A stretch of 64,000 nucleotides of DNA, taken from Hydractinia symbiolongicarpus (lineage: Eukaryota > Cnidaria > Hydrozoa > Anthoathecata > Hydractiniidae). Positions 11,091-20,830 of the stretch are shown here, piece after piece. How positions within the stretch are numbered: the stretch's first letter is position 1; the number at the start of each line of letters is the position of its first letter. Made by a program: the position numbers and the translations under genes. The stretch is from the NCBI RefSeq assembly GCF_029227915.1, contig NC_079885.1, forward strand, positions 13,157,001-13,221,000. Direction: 5' to 3'. The notes beneath the pieces are model-generated. The model saw only the letters and a program-made list of their open reading frames with translations, was not told the DNA's origin and did not search any database.

Positions 11091-11995
11091 ACTGACTTTT
11101 GTGGTTTTAGAATTACCTTTTCTTTACATTTAGTGTAAACTTTTGTGATTATAGCCATATATATTGCACCAAAAGAGCTACTTTGTTGATTTCGATTTTA
11201 TACTCTTTGTAAGCTATTTTATTCTTTTTTTACATTTTGAATTAATTTTAACATTTTGGATTAATTTGCTGTAGAAGGCATATACAATATGCATATTAAA
11301 ATAATGGAATTTTGCAAATTTATGTTTTATCGCTCAATTTTCACATTTTATATAAACTTCTTTAGGACAGGATGGTATGAAATAGACCAAAATACCTGAT
11401 CTTAGGTTTTTTTAATTTACAAGCTGTGGCTTGTGAAACTCTAAGGTGAACATTTTGTGGAAGACAATTATATACTCATTTTTGTTGCTTTATATGTTAT
11501 AACTGAAACTTTTTTTGACATTCTATGTTAAAGGAAGAACCATTGACGGAAGAAGAATTAGATTTTACACCTTGCAACTGTGTTTTTCTATATTTTGTAT
11601 ACATTTTTACCAGGGAGGACTGTGTGCAACATACCAAAATGACTGATCCTTCTTGATTTAAATTTGATGCGTTCCAAATCGTAGTTTTTGGAAATTTTGT
11701 GTAAGATTTAATGGGTAAGGACGACATACAAAAAGTCAAAAGAAATGATTTTTGTTGAATCAGAAGTACTCCCTACAACCATTATTTTTTTTTAACTTTG
11801 TGAAGCTTTTTTGGGAAAAGAGTTTATGCAATATAATCGAAATAACTGATTTATGTTGCTAACTGTTTTTAAGGGCATATAAAATAGATATATACCAAAA
11901 TAAGTAAATTTTGCAAATTTGATTTTGTCGTTAACCTCTCATCTTTTATATTTTCATTAAACTTTTGAGGGAGACTGTCGGTATGCAATAGAAGA
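11090..11995 (+). repeat. Degenerate satellite-like array, continues at 30200-30560
   Basis: Imperfect units of roughly 110-150 bp share the order TTTTAT.T.AACTT, GG.A.GG, ATGCAAT or ATGAAAT, AAAATAACTGAT. Examples lie near 11340-11400, 11610-11660, 11800-11850 and 11940-11990. Similar units recur right of Polinton 1 (ACCATATGCAATATATTTAA; TTTGCAATAAACTAACTGAT). Polinton 1 therefore appears to have inserted in a pre-existing array. Confidence 0.55.
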
Positions 11996-12003
11996 GACAG
12001 AGA

Positions 12004-12270
12004 AGTGTATGATCTGGCGGAGTCAAGCACGCACATCTCGCGCATGCCCAGTCAAGTCCATAAAATCCAATACCATGCAGTGCTTAGCCATGGAATTGAA
12101 GGGTAAGTCCTATATAGTGCTGACGTCATCAATGCTGCAAATGAGTTTAAAAAGTTCTAGCGCACTATGTAGGGGAAATTCCCTTTTGATGACGTCAATT
12201 AACACATGCGCAAGTGGAGCAAAGTCCCAACTTGGTCTGTAATCTTCGGACTTTGTTGAAACCTGTATAG
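12004..12270 (+). repeat. Polinton 1 left terminal inverted repeat
   Basis: Pairs with 24617-24713 plus 29846-30007. Shared segments include CGCACGCACATCTCGC, TGCCCAGTCAAGTCCA, GTCCTATATAGTGCTGACG, AGTTCTAGCGCACTATGT and CTTCGGACTTTGTTGAAACC. It carries two TGACGTCA palindromes (12121-12128, 12190-12197), the consensus CRE/ATF site. Confidence 0.9.
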
Positions 12271-12328
12271 GCCATAGAAAGTACATGCCGAGTACGTACA
12301 GCGAGAACTCCACGAAAAGGGTAAGAAG

Positions 12329-12544
12329 ATGGCCAAGGCGTTGACTACTCATGTGATCGGCCTCTATGCGAACCTGATTGGGAATAGAGTGGATATCGAC
12401 AGCATTGACGAATTGCGCAGGGATACTGAAGAAGACCCTATTATCCGAGACTCTGTGACAGATCTCGGTATCCTTATATACTGCACTATTGGGGTGTCTA
12501 ACACCCATCTTGGTGGTTGGACACAACGCGAGACATATGGGTAA
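12329..12544 (+). CDS. Unknown small Polinton 1 protein next to left TIR
   Basis: A 71-codon frame from ATG 12329. The frame is open further upstream to about 12272 without another ATG, so the true start may be lost. Residues include LYANLIGNRVDIDSIDEL. Soluble, acidic in the middle, with no motif I recognise. It is the first gene inside the TIR and reads toward the interior. Could be a decayed longer protein. Confidence 0.35.
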   Translation: MAKALTTHVIGLYANLIGNRVDIDSIDELRRDTEEDPIIRDSVTDLGILIYCTIGVSNTHLGGWTQRETYG

Positions 12545-12945
12545 GAGGAAACAGGAGGAGGAGGAGACTAAGAAGGAGCCTCAGACGGTACTATAATAAG
12601 TGAGTGAAGAAGAACAAAAACAAGAAGAGAGGGTCATTACAAAACCTGTGAAGCATCCGGAGCGTGTGGCCCAAGGGCACAAGTTAGCAGCACTGATGAA
12701 GAAGAGGAAGGAAGAAATGAAACAACAAGAGGGTATTGTAGAGCCTACAATCAAAGCCTCTTCTGGGCCAGTTCCGTACAGTCGATGGACAATGCATACA
12801 TGTACGGTGTAGGGACTTTGGCCGTGCTTGCCATAGGGGTTGGTATATGGTGGTAAAGGTCTGGAAACAAACCCCACAAGCCCGCTACTCATCCAGAGCC
12901 TCAACACGGCAAAGCCCAGCCTCAGATCGATATTTTCAAAATGCA
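12537..12945 (+). pseudogene. Lys-rich protein with single membrane segment, broken
   Basis: A short ORF from ATG 12537 ends at TAATAA (12594-12599), and the same frame reopens at GTG 12600. The body is highly charged, with HPERVAQGHKLAALMKKRKE, a basic helix. The reading then shifts near 12780 into MYGVGTLAVLAIGVGIWW, a hydrophobic membrane helix, and after another stop into a Pro/His/Gln-rich tail ending about 12945. The layout (basic soluble N-terminus, one TM, polar tail) recurs in cnidarian Polintons as a small protein of unknown role. At least two breaks. Confidence 0.55.
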
Positions 12946-12955
12946 GTAATAATAA

Positions 12956-13213
12956 ATGACCACAAGTAACGTAACCCCAAAAGAAAAGGAGATCCTGGAA
13001 ATGCTCTACGAAACCGTCGTGGACCTTAGTTTCACCTTTGCCTATGCCATGGCAGGTAAGAAATTCCTGAGTATAACAAGGCCATCTACCAAGATGGACA
13101 CGAATGACGTCCTCAAGATGGTGGCGTACTTCGCAGCAGGCAGGGCAAGTCGCGAAATGGCCTTAAAAAAAGGGTGGTTACCCGAAAGTATAGTCCCGAA
13201 GGCTCCAAAATAA
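12956..13213 (+). CDS. Conserved small Polinton 1 protein, 85 aa, unknown
   Basis: ATG at 12956 follows TAATAATAA-type stops of the previous gene by about 10 bp. The ORF is intact: KEKEILEMLYETVVDLSF, then AMAGKKFLSI, then GRASREMALKKGWLPE. Predicted mostly helical with a moderately hydrophobic first half. No recognised family. One of the few unbroken genes of the element. Confidence 0.5.
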   Translation: MTTSNVTPKEKEILEMLYETVVDLSFTFAYAMAGKKFLSITRPSTKMDTNDVLKMVAYFAAGRASREMALKKGWLPESIVPKAPK

Positions 13214-13225
13214 GCGTCCAATAAA

Positions 13226-13512
13226 ATTTCTATTTGTCCATCATCATCATCATCATCATTCTCGACTTAACAACCGTTTTCCATGCTAGCATGGGTTGGA
13301 CGGGGTATTTTAATGACCCTCTTCCAATATGATCTAGACTGTGTTAGATCTAAACTCAACTTCCTCCGTATCAAGTCTGTCCTTATAACCTCCTGCCAAG
13401 TCTTTCTCGGTCTGCCTCTGGGCTTTGCCCCAGGAACTATCAAGTCTCTACACTTTCTTACCCATTTATCCCCCTCCATTCTTTCCAAGTGCCCCTAAGG
13501 GCAAATAGAAAT
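13226..13512 (+). repeat. Hairpin arms split by LINE insertion
   Basis: ATTTCTATTTGTCC (13226-13239) pairs with GGGCAAATAGAAAT (13499-13512), 14 bp with one G-U type mismatch. The LINE fragment sits exactly in the loop. Before the insertion this was a compact stem-loop just after the stop at 13213, comparable to the stem-loops at 23387-23423 and 49228-49263. Confidence 0.6.
13240..13495 (-). mobile_element. LINE 3' end fragment with ATC/GAT tail
   Basis: On the minus strand it encodes ERMEGDKWVRKCRDLIVPGA and PRGRPRKTWQEVIRTDL, the C-terminal end of a LINE polyprotein. It ends in a (GAT)n tail, seen as (ATC)n at 13240-13260. It is nearly the same sequence as 34083-34337. Strongly 5'-truncated, as expected for target-primed reverse transcription. 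Confidence 0.9.
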
Positions 13513-13923
13513 ATGGAAGGAACTAAGAGTTGCCAGAGATGTAAACACTATTTAACTCCCGACAATTTCAAGATGAAGCATAATGGTCAACTAACGAAGA
13601 CATGCATCTAGTGCCTCGATAAAAAGAGAGCGTCAAAGGGGCATACGGCACGGCCTGGCAACCAGCCCCTACACAAGCTCATGGCTACCTGTAGGGGCCA
13701 TATTGAGGCCCAGTTTTCCGAAGGTATGACATGGGAAGACTACGAGTATTTGAACATTGATCACAAGGTACCGTTTAAGTATATAGAAACAGGGAAGTCC
13801 CCGACGCTTGCTGAGGTTGCTAAGGCACTACACAAGGCGAGTCTCTTCATAGTAAATGGAGGCCAAATGTTGTTCGAAGTGCAAGCACGTTTTAACCCCG
13901 GACAAGTTCAAGATCGGGGGTAA
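13513..13923 (+). pseudogene. Zinc-ribbon plus HNH endonuclease-like protein, in-frame stop
   Basis: From ATG 13513: CQRCKHYLTPDNFK, then C-I-stop-C-L, a CxxC...CxxC ribbon broken by a TAG at about 13609. The same frame continues with HIEAQFSEGMTWEDY and LNIDHKVPFKY, the F..GM.W..Y..W.IDH.P pattern of HNH nucleases found in giant viruses and Polintons (the usual WH is NI here). The frame overlaps the next gene by about 70 bp. HNH proteins nick or cut DNA; the role in Polintons is unknown. Confidence 0.65.
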
Positions 13924-14272
13924 TGGTCGAACGAAGAGTTGTATAAGTTGCCTGCACAAAGCGAAGGGGAAGCGGCGTACCAAATGCAAGGACCTTAATA
14001 TTGAACACGAGGTAGACCCTCTTAATATTGACAAGGAGATTCGGGGGTTTCAACAGGATGAAGATCACCTGCTTTTGTATACCTTGTTTGCATACGACAT
14101 CATACCCCAGTACGCTGAACTCATCGGAGAGGGCCCGGAGAAGGCACGGCTCGTCAAGAGGTACCGCAAAGTATTGCGATGTCTACGGGGAAAATTAACA
14201 TATACTCCTCTACCACTCGAATATAAGACCCAAAATACCAACTATGCCCTGCCTGTCAAGGGTCTTTGGTGA
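13856..14272 (+). CDS. Zinc-ribbon protein with different C-terminal domain
   Basis: ATG 13856. The N-terminus CSKCKHVLTPDKFKIGGNGR then CISCL repeats the zinc-ribbon module of the gene before it and of 17805-18230 (minus). From residue about 45 the sequence is new: a helical, acidic segment with LYTLFAYDIIPQYAELIG and a basic YRKVLRCLRGK. Intact 138 codons. The module probably binds DNA or protein through one zinc ion; the C-terminal role is unknown. Confidence 0.55.
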   Translation: MEAKCCSKCKHVLTPDKFKIGGNGRTKSCISCLHKAKGKRRTKCKDLNIEHEVDPLNIDKEIRGFQQDEDHLLLYTLFAYDIIPQYAELIGEGPEKARLVKRYRKVLRCLRGKLTYTPLPLEYKTQNTNYALPVKGLW

Positions 14273-14358
14273 ACAATCATGGTGGCATGTTGATTTGTTC
14301 AATCTGTGCCGCGATATACCCTAAAATCCATGATAGGAAGTGGTCAAACTATTAATAA

Positions 14359-14932
14359 ATGTTGGACATTGTGAATGGATCCCATAAGGCGATCTTCACA
14401 GGACCCACAAGCTGCGGGAAAACGCAACGTGTCCTGGACCTACTGGAAAATGAGTATAGGGGACACTATCACAATATTGTGATACTATGCCCTACTATAC
14501 GGTCGAATACCACCTATTTAGAAAGGGCCTCGCTCTGGAAGGATGATTACGTGTTCCTTATAGACCCTGGGAACTCTTTGAATGGATAGCAAAATTGTCC
14601 TCATTGTTGGCAGGCGAAGGGACGTTGTTTTTGGTTGACGATATGATAGCCAATAAAAGCCTTGACATGAAAAGGGGGCTATTTCGGGTAGGCATCGCAA
14701 GCACAGCCTTTGGCTACTCACGCAGTCGTATACAGCTCTCCCCAAAAATTCGAGAAGACAGAAAAAAGCCCTGTTGTGGTATCTACACGAGAGGTTCGAT
14801 ATGAAGCTAATCGATGAGAAGACTAACATGATATCCAATTGAGATGATATCAAAGCTGAGCTTAGGAGGTCCAAGCACGCATGCTTGTACGTGAGGTTGG
14901 AACATCCTAGGACTTGGAAGATTCTCGAATGA
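14359..14932 (+). pseudogene. Polinton 1 genome-packaging ATPase (FtsK/HerA-like)
   Basis: FTGPTSCGKTQRVLDLL is the Walker A loop (about residue 17). FLVDDMIA, in another frame at about 14627-14650, is the Walker B strand. KHACLYVRLEHPR near 14870-14910 is the conserved tail also seen in Polinton 2. Frameshifts at about 14575 and 14760 and a stop near 14840 disrupt it. ATPases of this type pump DNA into capsids. Its presence with the capsid gene argues that ancestors of this Polinton made virions (family knowledge). Confidence 0.85.
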
Positions 14933-14953
14933 CCACGTTGATATATTAGAAAG

Positions 14954-15797
14954 ATGTCATTGCAAGTTATGTTCAACACAGAAGCCATCGAGACCCTGTT
15001 CAACAACCAGGATCAACCTATGTTTAAACGCGCCTATTTGGGACGTTTCCTGGGTATTGAAAAGGTTAAAAATATAACGATACCTTCAACAATCCTATCT
15101 ACCAGGTTCGAAATAGTAGTGTCTAATGAGGCATCTCCCAGATGCGCCCGATCAGGTATGCGAGGAGGGGGGGAAATGGGCATGATGTATTCTTCACTCT
15201 TGAAGGTGCATTGGAAATCATTCGCCGTTCCAAGAAACCAAAGGTTGTAGGGGTCATCAAATGGCTAGCCCCGCCAGGTGTCCAAAAACTACAAGATGTA
15301 ATTAAAGAGCATCGCCAGGCCCTAGAGGACAGGGATGGGGCCCTGGCCTTACTCGGTGGTGAAATTGAGGATAGGGACAACCAACTCATGGCACTCGGGG
15401 ATGAGCTAGAGGATAGGGATGAACAACTTAGTGCTTTTAAACAAGACAACTCGGAACTACGGCATAGGCATGTTCCACACCGACATCAATATGATACAGT
15501 GCTATGTGTGGTTGATAAAAACGATCCCCACGAGCATGGAAAAAAGGCCTACATAAGCACTATATGATCCGATGCCAACGTAAGCAACTCAGCACAAGAA
15601 TAAGCACGTTAGGGGAGATGTACCCCGAGATGACCATGAGGAAACCGGAATGCGATGATCCAAATGCCGTACATGCCTGGTGCCGATTCAGAGACGATAC
15701 CCTAGGCATTGAGAATTATTACCTAAATCACTTCACGTTACCTGACGATGATACGCGGGATCTATTCAAGGGTATGTTTGATAATGATATGGCGTAA
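14954..15797 (+). pseudogene. BRO/KilA-N-like protein with coiled coil, two frameshifts
   Basis: The first frame has LFNNQDQPMFKRAYLGRFLG, typical of a BRO/MSV199-like N-terminal domain. The second frame (from about 15140) has GHDVFFTLEGALEIIRRSKK and VIKWLAPPGV, then a repetitive coiled coil (LEDRDGALAL, EIEDRDNQLM, ELEDRDEQLS). The third frame (15564-15797) has RKPECDDPNAVHAWCRF and NYYLNHFTLPDD. Three domains in the order expected for viral BRO-type proteins. BRO proteins bind DNA in baculoviruses and other large DNA viruses; function in Polintons is unproven. Confidence 0.75.
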
Positions 15798-15888
15798 GCG
15801 GGCACTAATTTTAATACTCACAAGGGTACTAAAATTATAATTTTTGACCGTTTTGGCTGTATGTTAAAAGACAGTGAAATATCAAAAG

Positions 15889-16509
15889 ATGAAAGCATAC
15901 ATAATACGAAATCAATTTAATTACGATATACAAATACCTGTGCTACGATGCTGTATCAGGGCAGGGTCGGCGACTGGTTATTGCCCTACCTGCCCGGAAA
16001 ATTTTAAATATCGAGATGGAGTATACTACGAGGGGTTTGAATATAAAACCGATGAATAACTTTTAGAGAGATTAGCGTCAGGAGAAAAAGCATGGGGTAG
16101 ATTTGTAAGAAGTGAGATTGACAAGGATTTAGAGGATGATATTAAACGTCTAGGGCTCCATATTGTTCAAAAGGATAGGAACAACTATGGTGCACTCTGT
16201 TACCAGATCGTCAAGGATACGAACTTGAAGTTATCGGATTTGGCTGACTTGGCAAGAATAGGCGATATACTCAACTTTCCTATACCAGATAGACGATTGA
16301 TTGATATTGATTTGGAAAATGAACCTAATGTTATCAAAGGTATCGTATATGGATACCCGTTCTACACCCTACATCCTTTGGATTATTTAAGGGATCCTAA
16401 TGAAGATGATCCGAATGAAGATGACGAGGATGACGAAATAGATCTGGATGCCCTAGAGGAATTCATGAAGAACTTTTACCACTCCTTGATATGCTCCGGA
16501 GGTACCTGA
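15889..16509 (+). pseudogene. Unknown Polinton 1 protein, Cys cluster and acidic tail, one stop
   Basis: ATG 15889; TAA at 16057-16059 is the only break, and the frame continues to 16509 (about 206 residues). Near residue 20-35, CCIRAGSATGYCPTC may bind zinc. The middle is ordinary soluble sequence (GALCYQIVKDTNLKL). The tail is very acidic (DPNEDDPNEDDEDDEID). Convergent with the integrase gene, overlapping it by about 30 bp. No family recognised. Confidence 0.45.
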
Positions 16510-17487
16510 ACGTCCTCTGGAATAAGCATGAGTTCTTCTGACACGAAGCTACGATCAGGCCCGTCTTTTAAATAGTACAAAACACGGCTACCTGTTACTA
16601 TACGATCCAACCTGTAAATATGTTTGCTGTAAAAGGCGTCAGTTGCGCGTCTTTTAGCGTCAGCGTGCTCCTCTCCTGGTTGTAGTAAATACAAGTACAA
16701 CCCATCCTCAGGTAGGGGTCTTTCCCCATGATATTGCTGACTTTTTGCAAGTGGGACATCTTCGAGTTTAATCGCCCTGTTAGGTTTCATCTCAATTATG
16801 GCAGTCTTGGTATTATTGAGACTTTTGACGATAGTGTACAGTTGCTTGACCCAAATGGTACTAAGCTCCCCAGAGACCAACTCTTGTGCATCTTGAGGCT
16901 TGAAGAGCCTTCTGCGAGTACCTTGTTATAGGAATCTACAAAGGCCGTGAAAGTATGGTGATATTTGGTGGTAGCCCGCTTAATCTCCACACCATTGTTC
17001 TCCAGTAGCTTGGTTTCGTTTGACTTGAATTCGGAACCATTGTCACACTGAAAAATCTTGGGGTATCATAAAGGTCCTGCCTTGTAGGCGTCTTGGATGA
17101 TGTCTGCGACTTCGCTGGCTTTTTTGGTACGTTGAGGCCTGGCTACCTTGTATCTCGAGGCCACGCAATCCCTGTCAGGATGTACTTGTACGTATTGCCA
17201 TACAGCTTATCATGGGGCATATACAACAGATCAAACTTGTGCATATCATTGGGTGTTGTAATAGTAAAATGAGGATAATCGATCTTTTTAGGCCGTAGCC
17301 ACAATAGTTGACGAGAAAGCCAGTGGGTTACTAGCTTTTTGGATAGACCGCTCTCCTTCGCAAGCAATTTAATAGCCTTGCGTCCGGTCCAGAGATGTTC
17401 TGGGGTATGATATATTTGGCTTAGCTTTTCCGCCTTTTCCTCATCGGTAACAACGTGGGTTTTTGACATGTCTTTATTATATGTCAA
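16476..17487 (-). pseudogene. Polinton 1 retroviral-type integrase
   Basis: The N-terminal part (17487-17143) has an HTH-like segment, RKAIKLLAKESGLSKKLV, then FDLLYMPHDKLYGNTYKYIL with the first catalytic Asp. After a frameshift, FQCDNGSEF supplies the second Asp. TTKYHHTFTAFVDSYNK covers the third acidic position, where I read Asp rather than the usual Glu. The C-terminal part (16880-16476) has PEDGLYLYLLQPGEEH and VSEELMLIPED. Several frameshifts and one stop. Polinton integrases join element ends to target DNA with a 6-bp duplication. Confidence 0.9.
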
Positions 17488-17496
17488 AAACGTTCC

Positions 17497-17800
17497 TACA
17501 GATACTTGTAGGCAACGAAGCCTAGCAAGGACAGGGAGCCAACGATGAAGGCCAATTCACCGTCTTGTTGCTCCTTCGAGGGATGTAAAAATCGGACAAT
17601 TGCGGGGCCTTCCTGCTTGAGGCTATATAGAATTTGTACATGTCGTCATCCAATTCATGAAGGCTTTTACCGGCCTTTATTTATAATTCCCTTTGCTCGG
17701 CAAACCAGTCCAGTTTGGCTTGTTGGTCTTGTATCCACTGAGCTTGGGCTGCTTGTAGTTGTTCCTTGGAAACCTGTTTGTCAATATGTCAAAATAACCT
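17497..17800 (-). pseudogene. Small coiled-coil/TM-tailed Polinton protein, broken
   Basis: The helical part SKEQLQAAQAQWIQDQQAKL and LSDFYIPRR is followed, after a frameshift, by EQQDGELAFIVGSLSLLGF, a terminal membrane helix. The layout (charged helix, LSDFY-P, E-x-x-GE, TM) matches the 131-aa protein at 49267-49662 of Polinton 2, where the corresponding pieces are LIDYYVPSEEQKIGE and a TM end. Lies 10 bp upstream of integrase on the same strand. Probably a minor virion membrane-type protein (inference). Confidence 0.6.
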
Positions 17801-17804
17801 AGGT

Positions 17805-18230
17805 GCTCCTGAGAACTGAGCTCCTTGTTTCCCTTCAGGGCTTGGTAGATTTGGCTGCGTACATTATGGGCGAGATGTCCAGAAGGATCGAATTGGGGCA
17901 TTGCCGCCTTCGTTTTTTATGGTCGCAGATGCCTCCACCCCCACAGTCTTTACACTGAGATCTCCGTCTTTCATGGTGGCAAATCTGACTTCCCCTACAT
18001 TCCTTATAATGAGATCTTATCCTACCATGCTTGCTGCAGATCTGACTTCCTTTACAGTCCTTGCATTCAGATCTTAGCCTACCATGTGGGCACCTTGTGC
18101 GCACCTTTAACGCCTTGTTAGCATTCAAGCATTTGATGCACATTTTTGTTAGTTGACCATTCCCCTTGATCCTAAAGTTGTCCAAAGAAAGATAGTGTTT
18201 ACATCTCGAGCATCTCTCGTTTTCTTCCAT
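17805..18230 (-). pseudogene. Zinc-ribbon plus Cys/His-repeat protein (truncated HNH type)
   Basis: The start CSRCKHYLSLDNFRIKGNGQ ... CIKCL is the third copy of the element's zinc-ribbon module. Four Cys/His repeats follow (CPHGRLRSECKDC, CSKHGRIRSHYKEC, HHERRRSQCKDC, CDHKKRRRQCP), each likely to chelate zinc. After a frameshift at about 17885 the text DPSGHLAHNVRSQIYQALKG leads toward an HNH region that is missing here. Proteins of this build in large DNA viruses end in an HNH or similar nuclease. Truncated. Confidence 0.65.
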
Positions 18231-18274
18231 ATTAACTCGTTTTTGTCTCTAGGGACAAACACAAGTTGTGGTCA

Positions 18275-19255
18275 CTAATACTCCACAGAATGATAAAGGC
18301 CATCTAAGATATTCAGCTGCGCATCCTGATAACGTGATGCCGTCACTCAGGCGTTGTAGAGGCCTTCCAGATCCATGTAGGGTATGGTCCGGGCTTGCTC
18401 TGAAATCGACAAATAAGGCATATCTCTCCTTGAAGAATTGCCTGATGGTCACATTCAAGCCACGACTACCAAAGAGGTTCAAGATCTGTTCAAGGTGGTC
18501 CTTAGGAAGCATGGCATGGGAGTATAACTCGTTAGGCTCTCCCTCAACAGTGACGCATATCTTCTCAATTTTGGGGTTATAAAAGACCTAGTTCACACCG
18601 GAATAAGCCTTCACTTTCCCGGGATCTACAAAGAGTAGCAAGACACCCTTCAAGGACTTGGCAGGAGTGTCAATCTGTAGGTTGTAGCTTGTATCAGCCT
18701 TTATCATGGTCACCATCTTACTTCTCAGGATCCGTTCATAGGGTAGTGCCAAGGGGTATACAGAAGGTGTTTGCCATAGACTGCAACAATAGCCTTTTCC
18801 TCATCTGTCCCGGTATGGTTGGTAGCCTTGACTTGCAGGGTCCGGATTGTCCCGTCGTTGGGGTTGATCCCCTCCAAAATTAGGTTGTTGTCCCTGTCAA
18901 ATTTTGGTAGCCAGAGGTCTTTGTAGACTGTATAGGTGTTGAAATCAGATATGTTCTGTACCTCGTTGCCGTTCAAAGTGATGCGTAGGTTCCGCACCAG
19001 GCTTTTGATGATATTCGACATGATGGTGCATTTTGTATTGGTAGCCGTCACTTCCAAATCAAACAGGAGTTTGATGGACCCCGGAAATATAACCTCGTCC
19101 TGTCGCATGTTGGGGATATCCATGTACAAGTCCTCATTTTGATTGATTGTAGAGGGTATGCTAGATATCTGAACACGTTGTTTTCTACCCTTCATACCGA
19201 AGAGTTGTTTCGTCTCTGCGTAAGGGTCCAGTGTCGTTTCAAATACGTTACTCAT
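18275..19255 (-). pseudogene. Polinton 1 major capsid protein (double jelly roll), internally deleted
   Basis: ATG at 19255 (minus). First jelly roll: NLRITLNGNEVQNISDFNTY and YKDLWLPKFDRDN. Second (another frame): IDTPAKSLKGVLLLFVDPG, FYNPKIEKICVTVEGEPNEL, HTLHGSGRPL. The end DAQLNILDGLYHSVEY with stop at 18275-18277 matches the family ending. Compared with the Polinton 2 capsid (50223-51481), about 60 residues at the end of the first jelly roll and about 15 near the C-terminus are missing. A stop and two frameshifts are present. Confidence 0.8.
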
Positions 19256-19284
19256 TTTACTTTATAAGGGAAATCTTTAAATAA

Positions 19285-20452
19285 ATGCCAACTAATCCAG
19301 TATTTGATCGCGATCTTCCGGATGAGGGCGGGAGGGATGATAAACCCGAAGCTCCTCCATCAACGCCAAAGCCTCCAGCAACGCCTGGGCCTTTAACGTC
19401 AGGAGAACAACAGGGCGTCATGGGGGCTGGCCTTTCAAAGCAGAGGCAAAAACTGCTAAAATCAAATGTCGACAAGCTCTACGAATGTTTTGAGGAGAGG
19501 CTGGGGAAGCCTATTGCAATACCTTACGACGAGTTTAGGCTGGAAGGGAAATGTCTTTTTTTTTAACGATATAGACTTTACAGTATTTACAAAAGATAAG
19601 GGTGGGTTGCGAGCTGCGGGGGAGATGATCAAGAAATTGAAGGCAGATCTCGTGCGAGCCCCGGGTTTTCCCGACTATGTTACTGCACCCAACAGGGGTA
19701 AGGCAATGGCCCAGGCACTTGGGCAAAAGGTTGATGACATTGTGAGGAAGGACATGGCTGATGATATTATTTCGATGGAATCGATAGAGGAATTTGTAGA
19801 TGCCACGGAGAGCTTTATGGAAGAAACTTCATTTGGTGGTACTGATGAAGTATTCACCGAGCGCGAGAGGTGAGGATTAAACCTCAAACTCCAAACTATA
19901 AAGAGTAACTTGAAAGTCTTGAAAAGCAAGATTATCCTATACAATAGCGAGATCGACAAGGCGCAAGGCAAGGTGAAAGAACTCGAGTAGCAGAAAGTCG
20001 ATGTGACGAAGGACAAGGGCTAATCTTAGAGGGAAATAGCAAAGCTTGAGGAAAAATTTGAAAAATTGAACGATTTAAAAGAGGCCACGCAAAATGCCCA
20101 TAGTTTACTATCCTCTGATATTTACAACCAGCTGAAGAATATCAAGGAAACATTGATGAAAATTGCCGGAGATGACACGTCTTTGCTTGAAAAGCTAAAG
20201 ATCCTCTTCAAAGAGCAGGGTATAACTATAGCGAGTATCGTCTCTGCTATTGGTCTACTGATAAGCACCATCGTCCTTGTAGCTACAGAGGGAAGCGCTG
20301 GAGGTGCCGCAGGGAAGGGGTTTGTAGAGAAGCAGCTGGAACGATTGGGTAAATTCCTGAAGTATTTGGCAGGTAAGGCAGGTGCTGCATTACCCGGGCT
20401 TATGGGTACCATAGTCTCGTTCTTCCTAAGATTAGCGGCAACCATTGTCTAA
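19285..20452 (+). pseudogene. Coiled-coil protein with hydrophobic C-terminus, Polinton 1 copy
   Basis: A Pro-rich acidic N-terminus (from ATG 19285) is followed by a frameshift at about 19555, a coiled-coil middle with stops (near 19873, 19990, 20020), then an open end: LFKEQGITIASIVSAIGLLI, GGAAGKGFVEKQLERLGKFL, ALPGLMGTIVSFF. The same end (LFKEQGITITSILAAIGMTI, ALPGLIGSVVAW) is in 46868-48131 of Polinton 2. Two Gly/Ala-rich hydrophobic helices suggest a membrane-active virion component (inference). Diverges from the capsid gene across a 30-bp gap, suggesting a bidirectional promoter. Confidence 0.7.
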
Positions 20453-20639
20453 TACGCAGCCAAGCATCGGTACATGGTTTTGGCTGCCGCTGTTAAGTTT
20501 GTCGTGGTCTACGTTGGAAAGGTGTAATATGAACTATTTTTTAAGTCAGATGTAGGCAATGATGATCCCTACCCCTCTCGTGATCAATGTGGCCTTGGCA
20601 TCCTCGTGCTGGTTTTGTGGGGTTGTTCGGGAGGATGTA

Positions 20640-20829
20640 TAGGAGGCGTAGCATGCCTGGGAGGTATAGATGACATAGGCTGTATAGTATGATCAGGAGT
20701 ATGTATGGGAGGTGTAATAGGTGTAGCATGCTTGGGAGGTATAGTATGCTTGGGGGGTATAGTATGCCTAGGGGGAGTAGTATGCTTGGGAGGTGTACTA
20801 TGCATAGGGGGCGTAGTATGCTTGAACAT
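20640..20829 (-). repeat. In-gene tandem repeat encoding PPKHT-type units
   Basis: Plus-strand units of 15 bp, consensus GTATGCTTGGGAGGT, repeat about a dozen times with variation. On the minus strand they read as HTTPPKHTTPPRHTIPPKHT-like pentapeptides. Unit length is a multiple of three, so copy number can change without frameshift. Confidence 0.8.
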
Positions 20830-20830
20830 A

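Noticed and set aside
12110-12526. 138-codon minus-strand open frame across the Polinton 1 TIR
   Set aside because: It reads through the terminal repeat and the antisense of the 12329 gene; it is a shadow frame.
13240-13260. (ATC)n run considered as a free microsatellite
   Set aside because: It is the 3' tail of the LINE fragment; the same tail occurs at 34083-34095.
14518-15006. 162-codon minus-strand frame
   Set aside because: Antisense to the packaging ATPase and BRO-like genes, which have clear family motifs.
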